A stretch of DNA of 64,000 nucleotides from assembly GCF_000002235.5 (NCBI RefSeq), contig NW_022145613.1, forward strand, positions 2,130,001 to 2,194,000, given 5' to 3'. The stretch comes from Strongylocentrotus purpuratus (Eukaryota > Echinodermata > Echinoidea > Camarodonta > Strongylocentrotidae). Below, one piece after another: positions 47,559 to 58,915 of the stretch; position 1 is the stretch's first letter; every line of letters starts with the position of its first letter. The translations under genes were made by a program, and so were the position numbers. A model generated the notes under the pieces. That model had not been told where the DNA came from, ran no database searches, and saw nothing but the letters and a program-made list of their open reading frames with translations.

Positions 47559-50500
47559 TCATCTAGCAAATGATAGAACTGGTTTGCCATCATCATTCCC
47601 CTCCTGTTCCTTGTTGCTTGTCCTTCCAACATCCACACTGTCCAGAGTCTCTTGCACCTTGATCTCATGTTCCTTCAGTCGTCTGAGCTGGTCATCATAT
47701 TCAGGTCCAAGGGTCCACAGCTTCTCAAGCTCGTAGAACTCTCTAGTCTCCTCTGACATTATATGCAGCGCAATATTACCTGTTCATACACAAACAACAC
47801 GCATGGATTTCATGAGTTGGCATATCTACTGGTGATATCTTGGTGTCAAAGTTTCAAGGCTACTTGCCTACATATACTTTTACTATAAGGAGAAAGTTTC
47901 AAGCGATGACTTCAACAAGTTCAAATATCTTCATCAAGCACTTGTAATATTGAAGAGCAAATAAGGAAATACATCTGATATTACCAGACAGGAATAGTAG
48001 CCACAATAGTTCATGGTTTCTGAAGGAACAGGGGCACAATAACATGGTCCACTGAGTCAAATTATACAGTGTTAGGTGTGATCCACTTGAAATCAATCAA
48101 ATAATCTTACATAGTATTATGAACACAAAGGCAGGTGAAAACATTTCATTATTCATGGAGATCAAAATATGTTTTGCAAAACAAAGAGTTATTGGCATGA
48201 TATGCCATCTTGTTGTTTCTCTTCACCTCATCTTCTGTCGATCAGTAATTTACTTTCATTCACGGTTGTCTGTTTTTTTTTTTTATTGTTATCAGAAGTT
48301 TGTTACAATATACCCCCGGTCCCCCATTATTATTTCTTTCATTCTCTCTCCTGGATTTAAATTCTTCACAATTTCCTATTTTTTAAATGTTCAAATAAAC
48401 AATCCATTTCCCTATGTATGAGTACACACTGTTACCTAATCAGAACACTGTCAAATGAAAAAGCTACACAAGTTTGTACTCTTACCAAAGTCGACGCATA
48501 TCCAGTCATCTGTGCCTTCCCCTTCCACCAGAACAAAAGGATCCTCTCGGGACTTTCTGGATTTATACTGAAGATGGTGAAATGCAAGAATTAAAGTAAC
48601 TACATGAATTTGACGTCATCATTATGTCACTGTGACTAAATCAATTATCACTTACATTAATACATTGGTCACTTCACACTTTTTAAATCTATTTAAAAAA
48701 AAAATCTATGATGGAAATTTGTCACTGTAATCTAGGATTGGTTGCCCGGTAACTTTCATCTTAATTTGAAATCATTAATAATAATGGTGGTGATGATGAT
48801 GAGGAGGAGGTCTACTACAACTACCACTACTACTACTTCTATTACTGCAAAGAAGAAAGAGAAGGAGAAGAAGAGCAAGAAGAAGAACAAGAAGAAGAAC
48901 AACAATAATTATACTACTGCTGGTACTACTCATTTAAATAATAAAATAAATAAAATAAATAAAATAAATAATAATGATCATAATATTAAATATTGATAGG
49001 GACACATTTTTCAAAACATATCCAGTATTGTGTTCAAGCCTAGATAAAAGACTAACCTGTTGATTGATATGGAGAGCCATTGCCTTAAGATGTCTAGGAG
49101 ATCTACCGGTCACAACCACAAAGTAGTCAACATATTGTTTCTTCTTGGGGATGTTAATGACACAGATGTCTTGGGCATTCTCGTCTCTCAGAATGGAGAC
49201 AAGATCATCGATGCTTAATACAAACTTCTTCTCACGCTGTTCTTCTATGGAAAACAAAAGGTGAGGGAGAACGAAAGTAGATATATGAACAAATATATAG
49301 CATTTACTTTTACAATTTACAATGTAAATTTTTACAATTTACGATGTAAATTTTTTACATTCCAGCATTGTGGCCTTCCTCTCCATAGGATGAATCTGAA
49401 GAAGATAAAACACCAATTTGTGAATAGCACATTTAATATTAAAGGTTGCTAAAAAAAAAAGAGACACTCCCGAGTCAAAGTCATTGAACAAATTTACAGT
49501 TTAGTCATTTTGTGTGTTGGAACAAATGAGAAAGTTTTGAAATATTCACATAACTTTTTGTTTGTCTGAGTTTGTTGAAATTTCACCAGTTTGCTTCTCT
49601 AATGTTTCTTCTTTGTTTTAGTGTAGTTTGCTATCACTAGGTTGGATCTCCCTTTAAGGAAAAGTCTAGGAGTACCCCTCAAAAACTCAATGAAACATAT
49701 TAAATAGAATAATAATACCTTGCATATAATTTCATCCTCCTTTAAAGCCACACTGTCCTACTTGTAGCTACTTGCTTCCTCTATATAGAAAACAATGCCT
49801 AATTGGTGACCATTGGTCCCCCATGATACTCTTTTTCTTATGTTAACTGAGAGCTGAGTTGAACCACCTGTCCTGTGACCATGCAGGGCGGTCTAATCCC
49901 TCCTATAAACTAGTACAGATTAAGCTTTAAGTTCTTTTACAATTACCTCTTTCAGCACTGATTGGTTCAAATGTTTCAAGTCCTTCAGTATCAAATGTCT
50001 TCATCTTCACATCTCCCTCCAGCTTGGTTCCAGACTTGGACTCATCTTCCATATTTTCAGTTGTCCTGTTTTCTGGATCGTCTGCACCCTGTAGTGCCTC
50101 CTTTCCAAAGTCTGATGCAAGCTCACGCAGCAAGGACTTCAACTCTGCATCTTTATTTAAGATTAAATCTGATCTATCATCAGGATGGATCCATTCCTCA
50201 ATTCCTTCCTCATGGAGCTCCTCATCAACCAAACCGTCTTTGCTGTCATTGCTATCCTTTGCAAAACAACCAGAATAAGCTCTGAAGGTCCTCCATACCG
50301 TCAAATTGTGACACTTGTTTACTTTCCTAGCTCCACTAATTCCTGGACTTATTAATTGGAGATTATCAACAGAGTACTTGGCACCTGATGTGAATGGATG
50401 AAAAGTTCCAGACTTACACATTCTTTGAGGTAGATATGATAAAACCAAATCATTCCTCAAGCAACTTTGAACTTTGAACTGATTTTCTACTTTACTAGGT

Positions 50501-50925
50501 CCACTGAAATCGATTTTGCTGTTCAATTCATTGACATTACTAGACCTACATTCCAAACAAGTTAAATCTTGATCAGGATTTACTTTGCCCAGTCTCCAAA
50601 AGTCTGAATACCTCGATCTTGATCGAGAGTATTTTGTGTCAAACCTGGTGGTCAAATTGGTGCAATGATATGATTTAATTGCCATTGCATCAACATTTTT
50701 CACACTCCTCGCCCTCGTGCATTCGCATCCACACAGGCTAGCAATAGACGAAGTACAGCGATAGTTACCACTGAAATACGCCGAAGCTCCGGGGCTCTTC
50801 ATGCGTGCCGCCGCTGGATGACAGTAATTTGCCGCTCCACACTGTGACTTTGTGGTGACGAATTCCCTGCTTCCCAGTATTGTTCGGTTGGCTAAAACAC
50901 ACATTCGTGTTCCAACTAAATTCAT
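47559..50925 (-). CDS. MALSU1: Mitochondrial ribosome silencing factor, MALSU1/RsfS type, four exons
   Basis: Exons 49947..50925, 49057..49244, 48486..48567 and 47559..47779, GT-AG junctions, phases 1, 0, 1; 489 residues. The RsfS/DUF143 domain is at about 335-445: LVSILRDENAQDICVINIP, YVDYFVVVTGRSPRHLKAMA, DDWICVDFGNIALHIM, REFYELEKLWTLG. In mitochondria such proteins bind uL14m on the large subunit and stop premature joining of subunits during assembly. The first exon alone gives 326 residues, mostly without recognisable domain, with an Arg/Ser-rich, Glu-poor start (MNLVGTRMCVLANRTILG) that suits a mitochondrial presequence. The human protein is about 234 residues, so the N-terminal region is unusually long. 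The start ATG has A at -3, and no break occurs in the exon. Confidence 0.93.
48782..48975. repeat. Mixed trinucleotide microsatellites, MALSU1 intron 2
   Basis: (GATGAT), (ACTACT), (AAGAAG), (AAC) and (AAATAAAT) blocks follow one another next to the exon 2 donor at 49057. Confidence 0.85.
49741..49932 (+). mobile_element. MITE, CTTAAAGCCC family, near full length, MALSU1 intron 1
   Basis: Starts TTTAAAGCCACACTGTCCTA, ends CTAGTACAGATTAAGCTTTAAG; the two ends are imperfect inverted repeats. The right end is 15 bp from the exon 1 donor at 49947. Confidence 0.8.
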
Positions 50926-51115
50926 TTTTAATGTAAAGATGATAACTTAAGTTTGACAAAAGAAATAAAGCTTATTAGGTCTATGGATTTATGCAGATAA
51001 AACGTGCTCGATCCGAGATCGCTCTTAGTCTTACCCTTGGATACAGGTAGTTTTTATCAAGCCGCTTACACTTATATAATTTTTAATGGTATTTTTGTTA
51101 AAAGTGGGACCCACC

Positions 51116-51631
51116 CTTACAAAAAAGTGAAGGGTGAATGAAGGGTAATCTGAATGGTGAATGGTAATTGAAGGGTATTTCAGTGGTAGAGTTTAATACA
51201 AAGGGTATCTTAATGGTATTTGAATGATACCATTTGAGTGGTGAAGGGTAAACAAAAATGAAGGGTAAATTGAAGGGTATTTCAGTGGTAGAGTATAATT
51301 CAAAGGGTATCTTAATGGTATTTGAATGATACCATTTGAGTGGTGAAGGGTAAAAAAAAATGAAGGGTAAATTGAAGGGTATTTCAGTGGTAGAGTACAA
51401 TTCAAAGGGTATCTTAATGGTATTTGAATGATACCATTTGAGTGGTGAAGGGTAATAAAAAATGAAGGGTAATTTGAAGGGTATTTCAGTGGCAGAGTAT
51501 AATTCAAAGGGTATCTTATTGGTATTTGAATGATACCAATTTGGTAAATTTTGAAGGGTAAAATCAATGGTATACCATTCAATTTACCCTTCATTTATTA
51601 TTCAATTTACCCTTCAGTTTTTTTTTGTAAG
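51116..51631. mobile_element. Inverted-repeat element built on a 102-bp tandem repeat
   Basis: Left CTTACAAAAAAGTGAAGGGT, right inverted ACCCTTCAG(T)9GTAAG. Inside, TGAAGGGTATTTCAGTGG recurs at 51169, 51271, 51373 and 51475, exactly 102 bp apart. Since 102 is divisible by 3, minus-strand frames run through it (LPLKYPS, HHSNGIIQIPLRYP) although it is repeat. Confidence 0.8.
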
Positions 51632-51719
51632 AGCGTGTTTGGGGATTTTTGTGTGAAAAGAGACCCATTAGAGCGACACCCCCCGTATGTCCTTATATAT
51701 GAGCAGAGGCGGCGCTCTC

Positions 51720-52345
51720 GGGGGGGGGGGGGGGGGCAGGAGGATCACAGTGCCCCCAATGTTTCAAGTACCCCAAAAGTGCCCCCTTTTACATAGGAAA
51801 AGTACCCCTTTAACTTTGTAAGAAGTGCCCCTTTTTACATACAAAGTGCGCTTTTAAGTGACAAGTGCCCCTATTTTTTCGACAAGTTCCCATGTTCCTT
51901 GCAATAAGTGTCCATTTTCCATTCTCATAACAATTCTTTCAACAAATACACATTTCCCTTATAGTGCCCCCTTTTCATTCTCATAAGTGCCTCTTTTCAT
52001 TTATGGTCAGTGCCCCTTTTCATCTCTGATAATTACCCTTTTAACAATGATACGTGCCCCTTTTCTTTTCTTATAAGGAACCATCCCTTTTTCATAAATA
52101 AAAATCTGAAATCAAAATCTGATGGTTGCCTTTTTTCCGTCGACAAATGCCCATATTCACATTCTTATAAGTGCCCTTTTCATCCCTGGTGAGTGCCTCC
52201 TTTTTAGGTTTAAGAAGTGCCCCCATTTTCACCTCTGATAATTACCCTTTGTACTTTGACACGTGCTCCTTTTCTTTTCTAATAAGTGTCCCCTTTTCCT
52301 CCCATCATTAAACGTGCCCCTAATTTCAAGCGACTAAGAGCAATA
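51720..52345 (+). repeat. Cryptic AGTGCCCCTTTTCAT repeats, copy 1
   Basis: After AGAGGCGGCG and a poly-G tract, about 25 degenerate units of AGTGCCCCTTTT(C/A)AT at 15-30 bp spacing. Matches the reversed block at 53500-53790 over about 150 bp. Confidence 0.75.
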
Positions 52346-52607
52346 TCCCCCAAAGCTCGCGCGCTACGCTCGCTTACATTTATAGATGTTATGATTATGT
52401 TACTTATCAAAGGTCTTTTCAGTCTGCTGTTATGAGAATGTGCTTATAACCCCACCAGTAAGTTGGGTTTTTCCTCTTTATAAGATGTAATTTCTCGCAA
52501 TGCGACCTCACAAATCTTAAATATTTTTACCCCCCGCGGGTACTGTATAGGCCAGTGAGCAGCTTAAACTAAGTTTTACACAACTTATTTTTCCCGCTGC
52601 AACCGTC

Positions 52608-52760
52608 ATGATGATGAAGTATGAAAGGCTCGGTGCAGCTTTTGAAGAACATATGGACAGTCAACAAAATAATTTCCAGCATGTAGTATGGAGAACAAAT
52701 TGCAATAAGCTGTACGAACCAGGCGTACTGAGCGCAGAACAAGTAAACGGTTTCACCTGA
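52608..52760 (+). CDS. Short open frame of unknown status (50 residues)
   Basis: MMMKYERLGAAFEEHMDSQQ followed by a hydrophilic stretch to EPGVLSAEQVNGFT and a stop. The composition looks protein-like and a donor-like CAA|GTAAAC lies near its end at 52742, so it might be a first exon. No family recognised; chance is quite possible. Confidence 0.15.
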   Translation: MMMKYERLGAAFEEHMDSQQNNFQHVVWRTNCNKLYEPGVLSAEQVNGFT

Positions 52761-52799
52761 CCAACGACTACAACTAACCACTTTATCCGCGACTATTTT

Positions 52800-53437
52800 T
52801 TTTGACCTATACTCTTCAAAATGGCAGTGTAGGGCATAGCAAATGAAATAATATAATGCCTTCAGATTTGTTTGTCTGTATTGTTAACACATAAAAACAC
52901 CACTACACTGACATTTTGAATTAAATGCGCTCAACTATTAAACCTTTGCCACTAGTATTGAAGTTGAATAACAAAGAGACAGTTATCATAACAAATCCAT
53001 AGGCCTGTATTGAAAAGGGCCACATCGTGTGACCACGTCTAAATACGATGATATATTACATATCACCATTTTCTTGGCATTTCTTTCAATGGTTTCTCAC
53101 AAAACAAATGAATAAAATCACTTTGCGTGATTGGTAATGTTTTGTAAAGGATGCTTTTTGTGGGATTCCTGGTAGAGAAACAAAAAAAAAACACCAGAAA
53201 TTCATGCCATACATCTTTTATTACCAATTACAGTTTGTTAACATGACAAACAAATTGTTTCCTTCTTCTTACTGAAAAACAAGTGCAACAATGTAAAGAA
53301 AACAAATCTCAGTTGTCACTTAAATAAGAAATAAGAAGAACATAATACGATAAAATGCTGAAGGTCGTACAGGCTTGTTATAATTATATGGATATTATCC
53401 GGATTATTTCATATTTGTCTATCTATCTTCACGTTGG
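52800..53437. other. No feature seen
   Basis: AT-rich spacer between the two opposed GTGCCCC repeat blocks. Confidence 0.4.
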
Positions 53438-53499
53438 TTGAACGTGAATATAGATAGACTAGTAGGCAGAGGCGGCGGAGCGACTTCCAAAGTGCGGGG

Positions 53500-53790
53500 G
53501 GGGGGGGGTACCAACAAAAGAGGGGATTTTCGGGAAAAGGGCACCTTCAAAGGGAAATCTCAAAGCGAAAATATACAATTTTTACGATATTGGTATAGAA
53601 AGGAAGAGGGGCACGCATCATTGTTAAAAGGGAAACTATCAGAGGTGAAAAGGGGCACTTATCGCATCTGAAAAGGGGCACTAACCAATCATGAAAAGAG
53701 GTACTTATGAGAATGAAAAAGGGGCAATATTAATAAAGGGAAATGTGCATTTGTTGAAAGAAAAGGGGCATCTTTCATACAGGAGTATCT
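53500..53790 (-). repeat. Cryptic AGTGCCCCTTTT repeats, copy 2, reversed
   Basis: Plus strand shows AAAAGGGGCACTTATCGC, AAAAGGGGCACTAACC and so on. Its reverse complement aligns with 51930-52080 (CAACAAATGCACATTTCCC, CATTCTCATAAGT). Confidence 0.75.
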
Positions 53791-55170
53791 GATAGGATGG
53801 CAGATTTCCGCTTTCTCCTGTGCGCGTTGAACGTTTGCGTGGAAATGCACATGGGTAGGGTAACACAATCTCTGGTGATAATTCGCCCCCGCCCGGCACC
53901 TTGGACCTGAGAAGTGTCAGGTGATCGAAGCCTGTCATCTCCACTTTCTACCAGGATTCCACCAACATCCACCATCCACTATCTGGGATAAGGGCGAGAG
54001 ACCAATGACCTTCCCCTCTGAGGACCCTGAGGACCAACGAGATTGTGAACTTAGATGAAACATCCGGACGGCCAGGGGCCGGGGTGCTTGCTTTAATACA
54101 TCCATTATTCTGTGATTTTCTTATAAATGATAAAGGTCACTTGCAGAGCATTGCACAAAACAGGAATCAGAATGTCGCATGTATATTAAAGCCGTGTCGT
54201 ACTCTCTGTTGAAGATTTAGGCCTATTTGCATAAAACTCACTCACAATATCTCGGGATTCAACTGCAAAGTCCTCTATATATGCCTCGTTGTACACGAGC
54301 TCATTGACCATGGCCTCATCAGAAAGTCCACTTTCTGGTAATCTCATATCCTGACTTTCCTGTAGGCCTACTGCAGCGGCGGCATGTATGAGACCACACT
54401 GAGTATTACGTCTATGCTGAGACCATCTCAAAAGACCATCTCCTGCAACTTTGCCATGTAGTTCGGTCAGTGATTGATCCGTGCTCTAATGCTGTTGGTG
54501 GATGAACACTGCTCGATGTATGAGACGTTTGCCATCCGAAGACGACGGTGATGTAGGTCTGCTGGAGGATTGTACTGTTGATGGTTCATTAGAGCTTGAC
54601 GTGCCATAGGGTTAGATTGGGTTGCTGCTAGGTCAGGTCGATCTGTCCGTCACCGTTGACGGGGCAACATGCGTCGTCCTCATTGAACACCGTACATTTG
54701 GGTTGTATGGCATGATATACCAGAGTCTTGGTGAATCATTGGATAATGTTTCGCGGTGTGAGCGTGTCTTGCCATACCTCTGTGACGATTCCGGGAATAT
54801 CATCATACAACGTCTTATCTTTTCCTGGGTTGTTCCGCAACCAACTAGTCTGGGCCACCCCTGCTCTGCTTTTCGGTAGGCCAAATATAGAAATCCAATA
54901 GCTGGAATTTATGCGAGCAGTGCGGTGGGATTGACAGCATGATGATCATATTCTCTTTAACAAATTAATTTGAGAGCATTTAATTGACTGATGAGACTTG
55001 TGATTATCAAGGAGGAGAATGATTGGTGTCTCTCGTGATGAAAGGGTGTGTGCTGCAAAGTGTTGCAGAAACTTGAGAAAACTTTTTCCTGTCATCCATC
55101 CTGACCGATTTGCGTCTCCTGCAGATCCGGTTGAAGCAAGAAATGTAATCACTTTTGAAGACATTTATGT
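53780..55170 (-). pseudogene. Decayed pogo/jerky-type DDE transposase
   Basis: Minus strand, N to C: GSAGDANRSGWMTGKSFLKF then PIILLLDNHKSH with the second catalytic Asp (55164-54946), then after a frameshift MIIMLSIPPHCSHKFQLLD (about 54940-54885), LTPRNII...CTVFNEDDA (about 54740-54660) and the C-terminal PRKRS...RKSAILSDTPV (about 53900-53785). Order and spacing match the DDE_1 superfamily of pogo/Tigger/jerky elements. The DNA-binding N-terminus is not seen and several frame changes and stops show it is dead. A plain DNA transposon remnant. Confidence 0.75.
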
Positions 55171-55465
55171 TCGTCCAATAGTCTGTTAATTATGTTATTC
55201 CCTTACTACAATAAGATCGTAATTTTTCAACTATTATAATTGTGTTCATAAGTTTATACCATTTATATTAAATATGTGATTTTCTCAGCATTGTATACGA
55301 TATGCTGTTAATTCATGCATATTTAAATCTTTAGATTAATCATGTATAATTGATTGTAATATAGAATTTATAATTATGCGCTATATCAAAATGACTTTAT
55401 TATTATTATCAATGAAAATTTGTGTTACTTACGTGGCTTTGGAATGGAAATTTTCGCATGATTTC

Positions 55466-55965
55466 GTACTATGTCCCATTTGCAGGCCAAACAAAATCAT
55501 GAAAAGGTTACATTCCAACCGCAAAGAAGGACACTAATTTAGAACTTTCCTCAAAATGAAAAGGGCTTGAAAGTGTCTTTACGTGGGAAAATAACGACCT
55601 GTTGTCGAATCGACTTTAGTGACTGCAATTATTTTGATAGTAGTCTGATTTTCAGACCCTCGTATCGAATGGTCGTATGTTTTGTGCTGTGCAAAGATTC
55701 AATCAGTTTAATTTTGGCCATTACAAGAATTGGGTTATTGATGTAGACAAATGCTCATGTACCCTTTACAGCTCATTTTTATGTATGTTATAACCCCAAA
55801 AATGTCAATAAGTCACTCAATAGTGTCTGCATAATTTAAATATAAGGACACTGCTAACGTTTATATTTCACAGAAAGGACATACGTGACAACGGTGACGT
55901 GCTCATAATTCCTGCAAAGTTCTACAGAATTTTATGTAGGCTGCAAATGGACATAGTACCTTTAA
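55466..55965 (+). mobile_element. 0.5-kb inverted-repeat element, copy 1
   Basis: Left GTACTATGTCCCATTTGCAG, right inverted CTGCAAATGGACATAGTACC then TTTAA. The interior matches copy 2 in the opposite direction (CAAAGATTCAATCAGTTTAA, ATTTTGGCCAT). Confidence 0.8.
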
Positions 55966-55969
55966 AGAG

Positions 55970-56440
55970 CTCACGTAATCGTGCCGTTGTTCGTTGTGTG
56001 GTATGGCTGATTACATCAACAGCGAACGTTTTATCCAATCACTGCAAAACTGAGAATCATGACGCAGTGGGCGGACTTGCCCGGCCACAGGGTGGACCAG
56101 CCCCCGATGGGCTATGCTGGTCTGAACATTCATTTGTGACTGAGCGAAGCGAGCGAGCACAAATTTAAGGATTTGTGAGGTGGCTGTTGGCATTGCGACT
56201 AATACGATCTTTAAAGCGGTTCAAAAACAACAACAATCTTGATGGGTTTTCAAGCACAATGTCATAATGAAAGATCGAAAAGCCCTTCAATAAGTTGCAT
56301 AATTACATCAATTATAAATACAAGGGAGCGTACTGAGCGAGTTTGTGCGAAATTCGGAAAAAGTAGCTCTTAGTAGCTTTACATTTTGTGGCACATGTTA
56401 TGGAGTAAGGAAAAGGGGAAACTTATCAGAAGGGAAAATG
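55970..56440. other. Spacer between the opposed element copies
   Basis: No gene. Contains GGGCGGACTTGCCCGGCC-like GC-rich sequence and a GCGAAGCGAGCGAGC motif near 56144. Confidence 0.4.
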
Positions 56441-56448
56441 ACCCTTAA

Positions 56449-56994
56449 AGGTACTATGTCCCTTTTGCAGCCAACCTCAAATTCTTTAGAACTTTGCAGG
56501 AACTATGAATATGTCATATAGACTAGGTCTATGTACTATCTGTGAAATTTAAACGTTAGCAGTGTCCTAATATTCAAACTATGCAAGGAAACCCGTTTAC
56601 TTGCTAGACTTCACTGTCAGACACTATTGAGTGACTGACTGGCTTTTTTCTTCTCTGGTAATAACATACATAAAATGAGCTGTAAAGGGTACATGAGCAT
56701 ATTTGTCTACATCAATTCCCCACTTCTTGTGATGACCAAAATTAAACTGATTGAATCTTTGCGCAGCATAAAACGTATGACCATTCGGTACAATGGTCTG
56801 AAAATCAAGACTATTACTTATTGGCTCTATAGCTCCAAAGTCGATTTGACAACTAATAGTCGTTATTTTCCCACTTGAAGACTTTTTCAAGCCCCACTTT
56901 CTTTAGGGAAGTTCTAAATTAGTATAATCTTTCAAATGCCGTTGGAATTTAACCTTTTCATTTTTTTGGCCTGCAAATGGGACATAGTACCTTC
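56449..56994 (-). mobile_element. 0.5-kb inverted-repeat element, copy 2, opposite orientation
   Basis: TTAA (56445) then AGGTACTATGTCCCTTTTGC; right end GCAAATGGGACATAGTACCT. A minus-strand frame (TFYAAQRFNQFNFGHHKKW) is partly kept in copy 1, but no domain is recognised. Confidence 0.8.
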
Positions 56995-57286
56995 AATATA
57001 AAAGTAGTAGTAGTAGAAGTCGCTCTTTGCAGAGCGAATTTATTTCATTTTCCACATAATATAAACAATGACAGGATAATCACAATAAGAAACATAATGA
57101 TACAACAGAAAATTAGCATTGAAATATCTTTGAAATTGTATTTTTCAAAGTCTTGTAATGCACAATTATTTAGTTACTGCATGGAAAGAAAATGAACACG
57201 TGTCAAAGTACATAAAAAAGGCACCTTTCAGAGATGGTAGGGGGACAACTTTGATTGGTTAAAAGGGCCATCCTAACACTCTCCAT

Positions 57287-57690
57287 GCGTCCCTGGTTAA
57301 ATCATGATTAGGCCTAACCTTCATTGGAAAGTAGAACGTAGACTGTCTACGATCCAAGGACACTACCTATCTAACAGACAATTGATTTTCAAGGTGTTTA
57401 AAACAATGGAGTGAGCCTTTCGGGAACAATTAGTAGTTGCATCACTCTCCCGGCGTCCCTGGTTAAATCATGATGAGGCCTAACCTTCATTGGAAAGTAG
57501 AACGCAGACTGTCTACGATCTAGACAGACAATTGATTTCAAGATGTTTGAAACAATAGAGTATGTCTTTCAGGAACAATTAGTAGTTGCATCACTTGGGT
57601 GTGGCATGCTGTTTAGCTGTGATTTGAAACAATGGGATTATGTCCTTCGGGAACAGGTGCGGTTGCTAATTGGGTGTAGAATGCTGTCTC
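57287..57690. repeat. 166-bp tandem duplication plus partial third copy
   Basis: GCGTCCCTGGTTAAATCATG starts at 57287 and 57453. Both copies carry AGGCCTAACCTTCATTGG and GGAACAATTAGTAGTTGCAT. A partial third copy keeps the GAAACAATGGGATTATGTCC part. Confidence 0.85.
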
Positions 57691-57765
57691 ATTGTGATTG
57701 GTTGATTGACGTGGCGTGATCAAAGTAATGTCACGTGATAAACGAATGCCACGACAATGATCTAG

Positions 57766-57895
57766 GCACTGTGGTATGCTCCTGTAATCCAGCTAACAAT
57801 GGAAGTTACAAACTTATTTATCCGAGGACGCAGGTTCGAAACTGAGTCACGTCTTTCGGATGGTGATACACGTCTATAAAAACCCAATACACACA
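57766..57895 (+). mobile_element. Degraded SINE-like element
   Basis: A box-B-like GCAGGTTCGAAACTG follows a weak box-A-like CTAGGCACTGTGG, then GTCTTTCGGATGGTGATACA, similar to the 32345 SINE. A CA microsatellite (57892-57916) follows. Confidence 0.45.
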
Positions 57896-58824
57896 CACAC
57901 ACATACACACACACACGTGATCATATAATATACATTATCAAGGACAATTACCACGATCGCCAAGACTTTCGAGAAATAAACATAGGGACAATTTCAATAC
58001 TATTGATATTACAGACCTATCCCAGGAATGCACATTCGGATTGTGTAATACATCTTTGAAATGACTTGTTCGCACATGCCAGATTCCAGGTGGTGATGAA
58101 TAAACTACTGACGTTGCCGTATATAGGTTGTTTTTTGTTTAAAGTCTTGCGGCTATGTTTATTACTAAAACGAAGCTGAAACAACTTAATCATCGTTCAA
58201 TTTTATCAGGTTGAATTCGTGGGCATAAGTTTACCAGAGAACAGTGAAAACATGGAATATTTAAGAGATAATTTGAATCCCCAAACTATATTTCCTTGCT
58301 TAGAGAGTTGTGAGGATAAAGGAAAATGGAGAAGGAAAGGAAAGCAGATAACTATATCAGTGATGATTGGGGGCGGGGATGATATTTGTGCTGTTAACAA
58401 ATGCTGCGATCTCCCTGCGCCCCCAATTGGTTTTTCATTGCATTGTGAAATAAGAATTGAACACAATGGAATAGGATGCCTGACTAGGATGTGGGAAGGT
58501 ATAAAAAGACATTTCAGTTTGTGTGAATAAGCAAGACGAGGGGGGGGGGGGGTGGATAGGAGAGAAAAGAGATTGTTCTCCCAATCTTCTGCATTTTGTC
58601 TTAAATTCGCTGATATATACTTATTGTCATTTAAAAGCTGGCTTGAACTTCAGTGGTCAATATTTTCATAAAAGATTTAACTGTAGCTTTGCTGACAATT
58701 TGTATCATCGAACACTTTCACGCACATAATATTTCCACATTCAAAGGCAAATGGCGTATTGAAATGTAATAAACTCTTGTCCTATTTGGAAAATGGGTGG
58801 GACTACAATCTACATGTAATCGAA

Positions 58825-58884
58825 GAGAAAGAGAGAGAGAGAGAGAGAGGGAGGGAGGGAGGGAGGGAGAGAGAGAGAGAGAGG

Positions 58885-58915
<31 letters not shown>
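58825..58915. repeat. (GA)n/(GGGA)n microsatellite
   Basis: GA and GGGAGGGA blocks; associated frames are artefacts. Confidence 0.95.

Noticed and set aside
51098-51594. Two minus-strand frames with repeated HSNGIIQIPLRYP
   Set aside because: A 102-bp repeat divisible by three keeps frames open; both frames overlap and neither has a domain.
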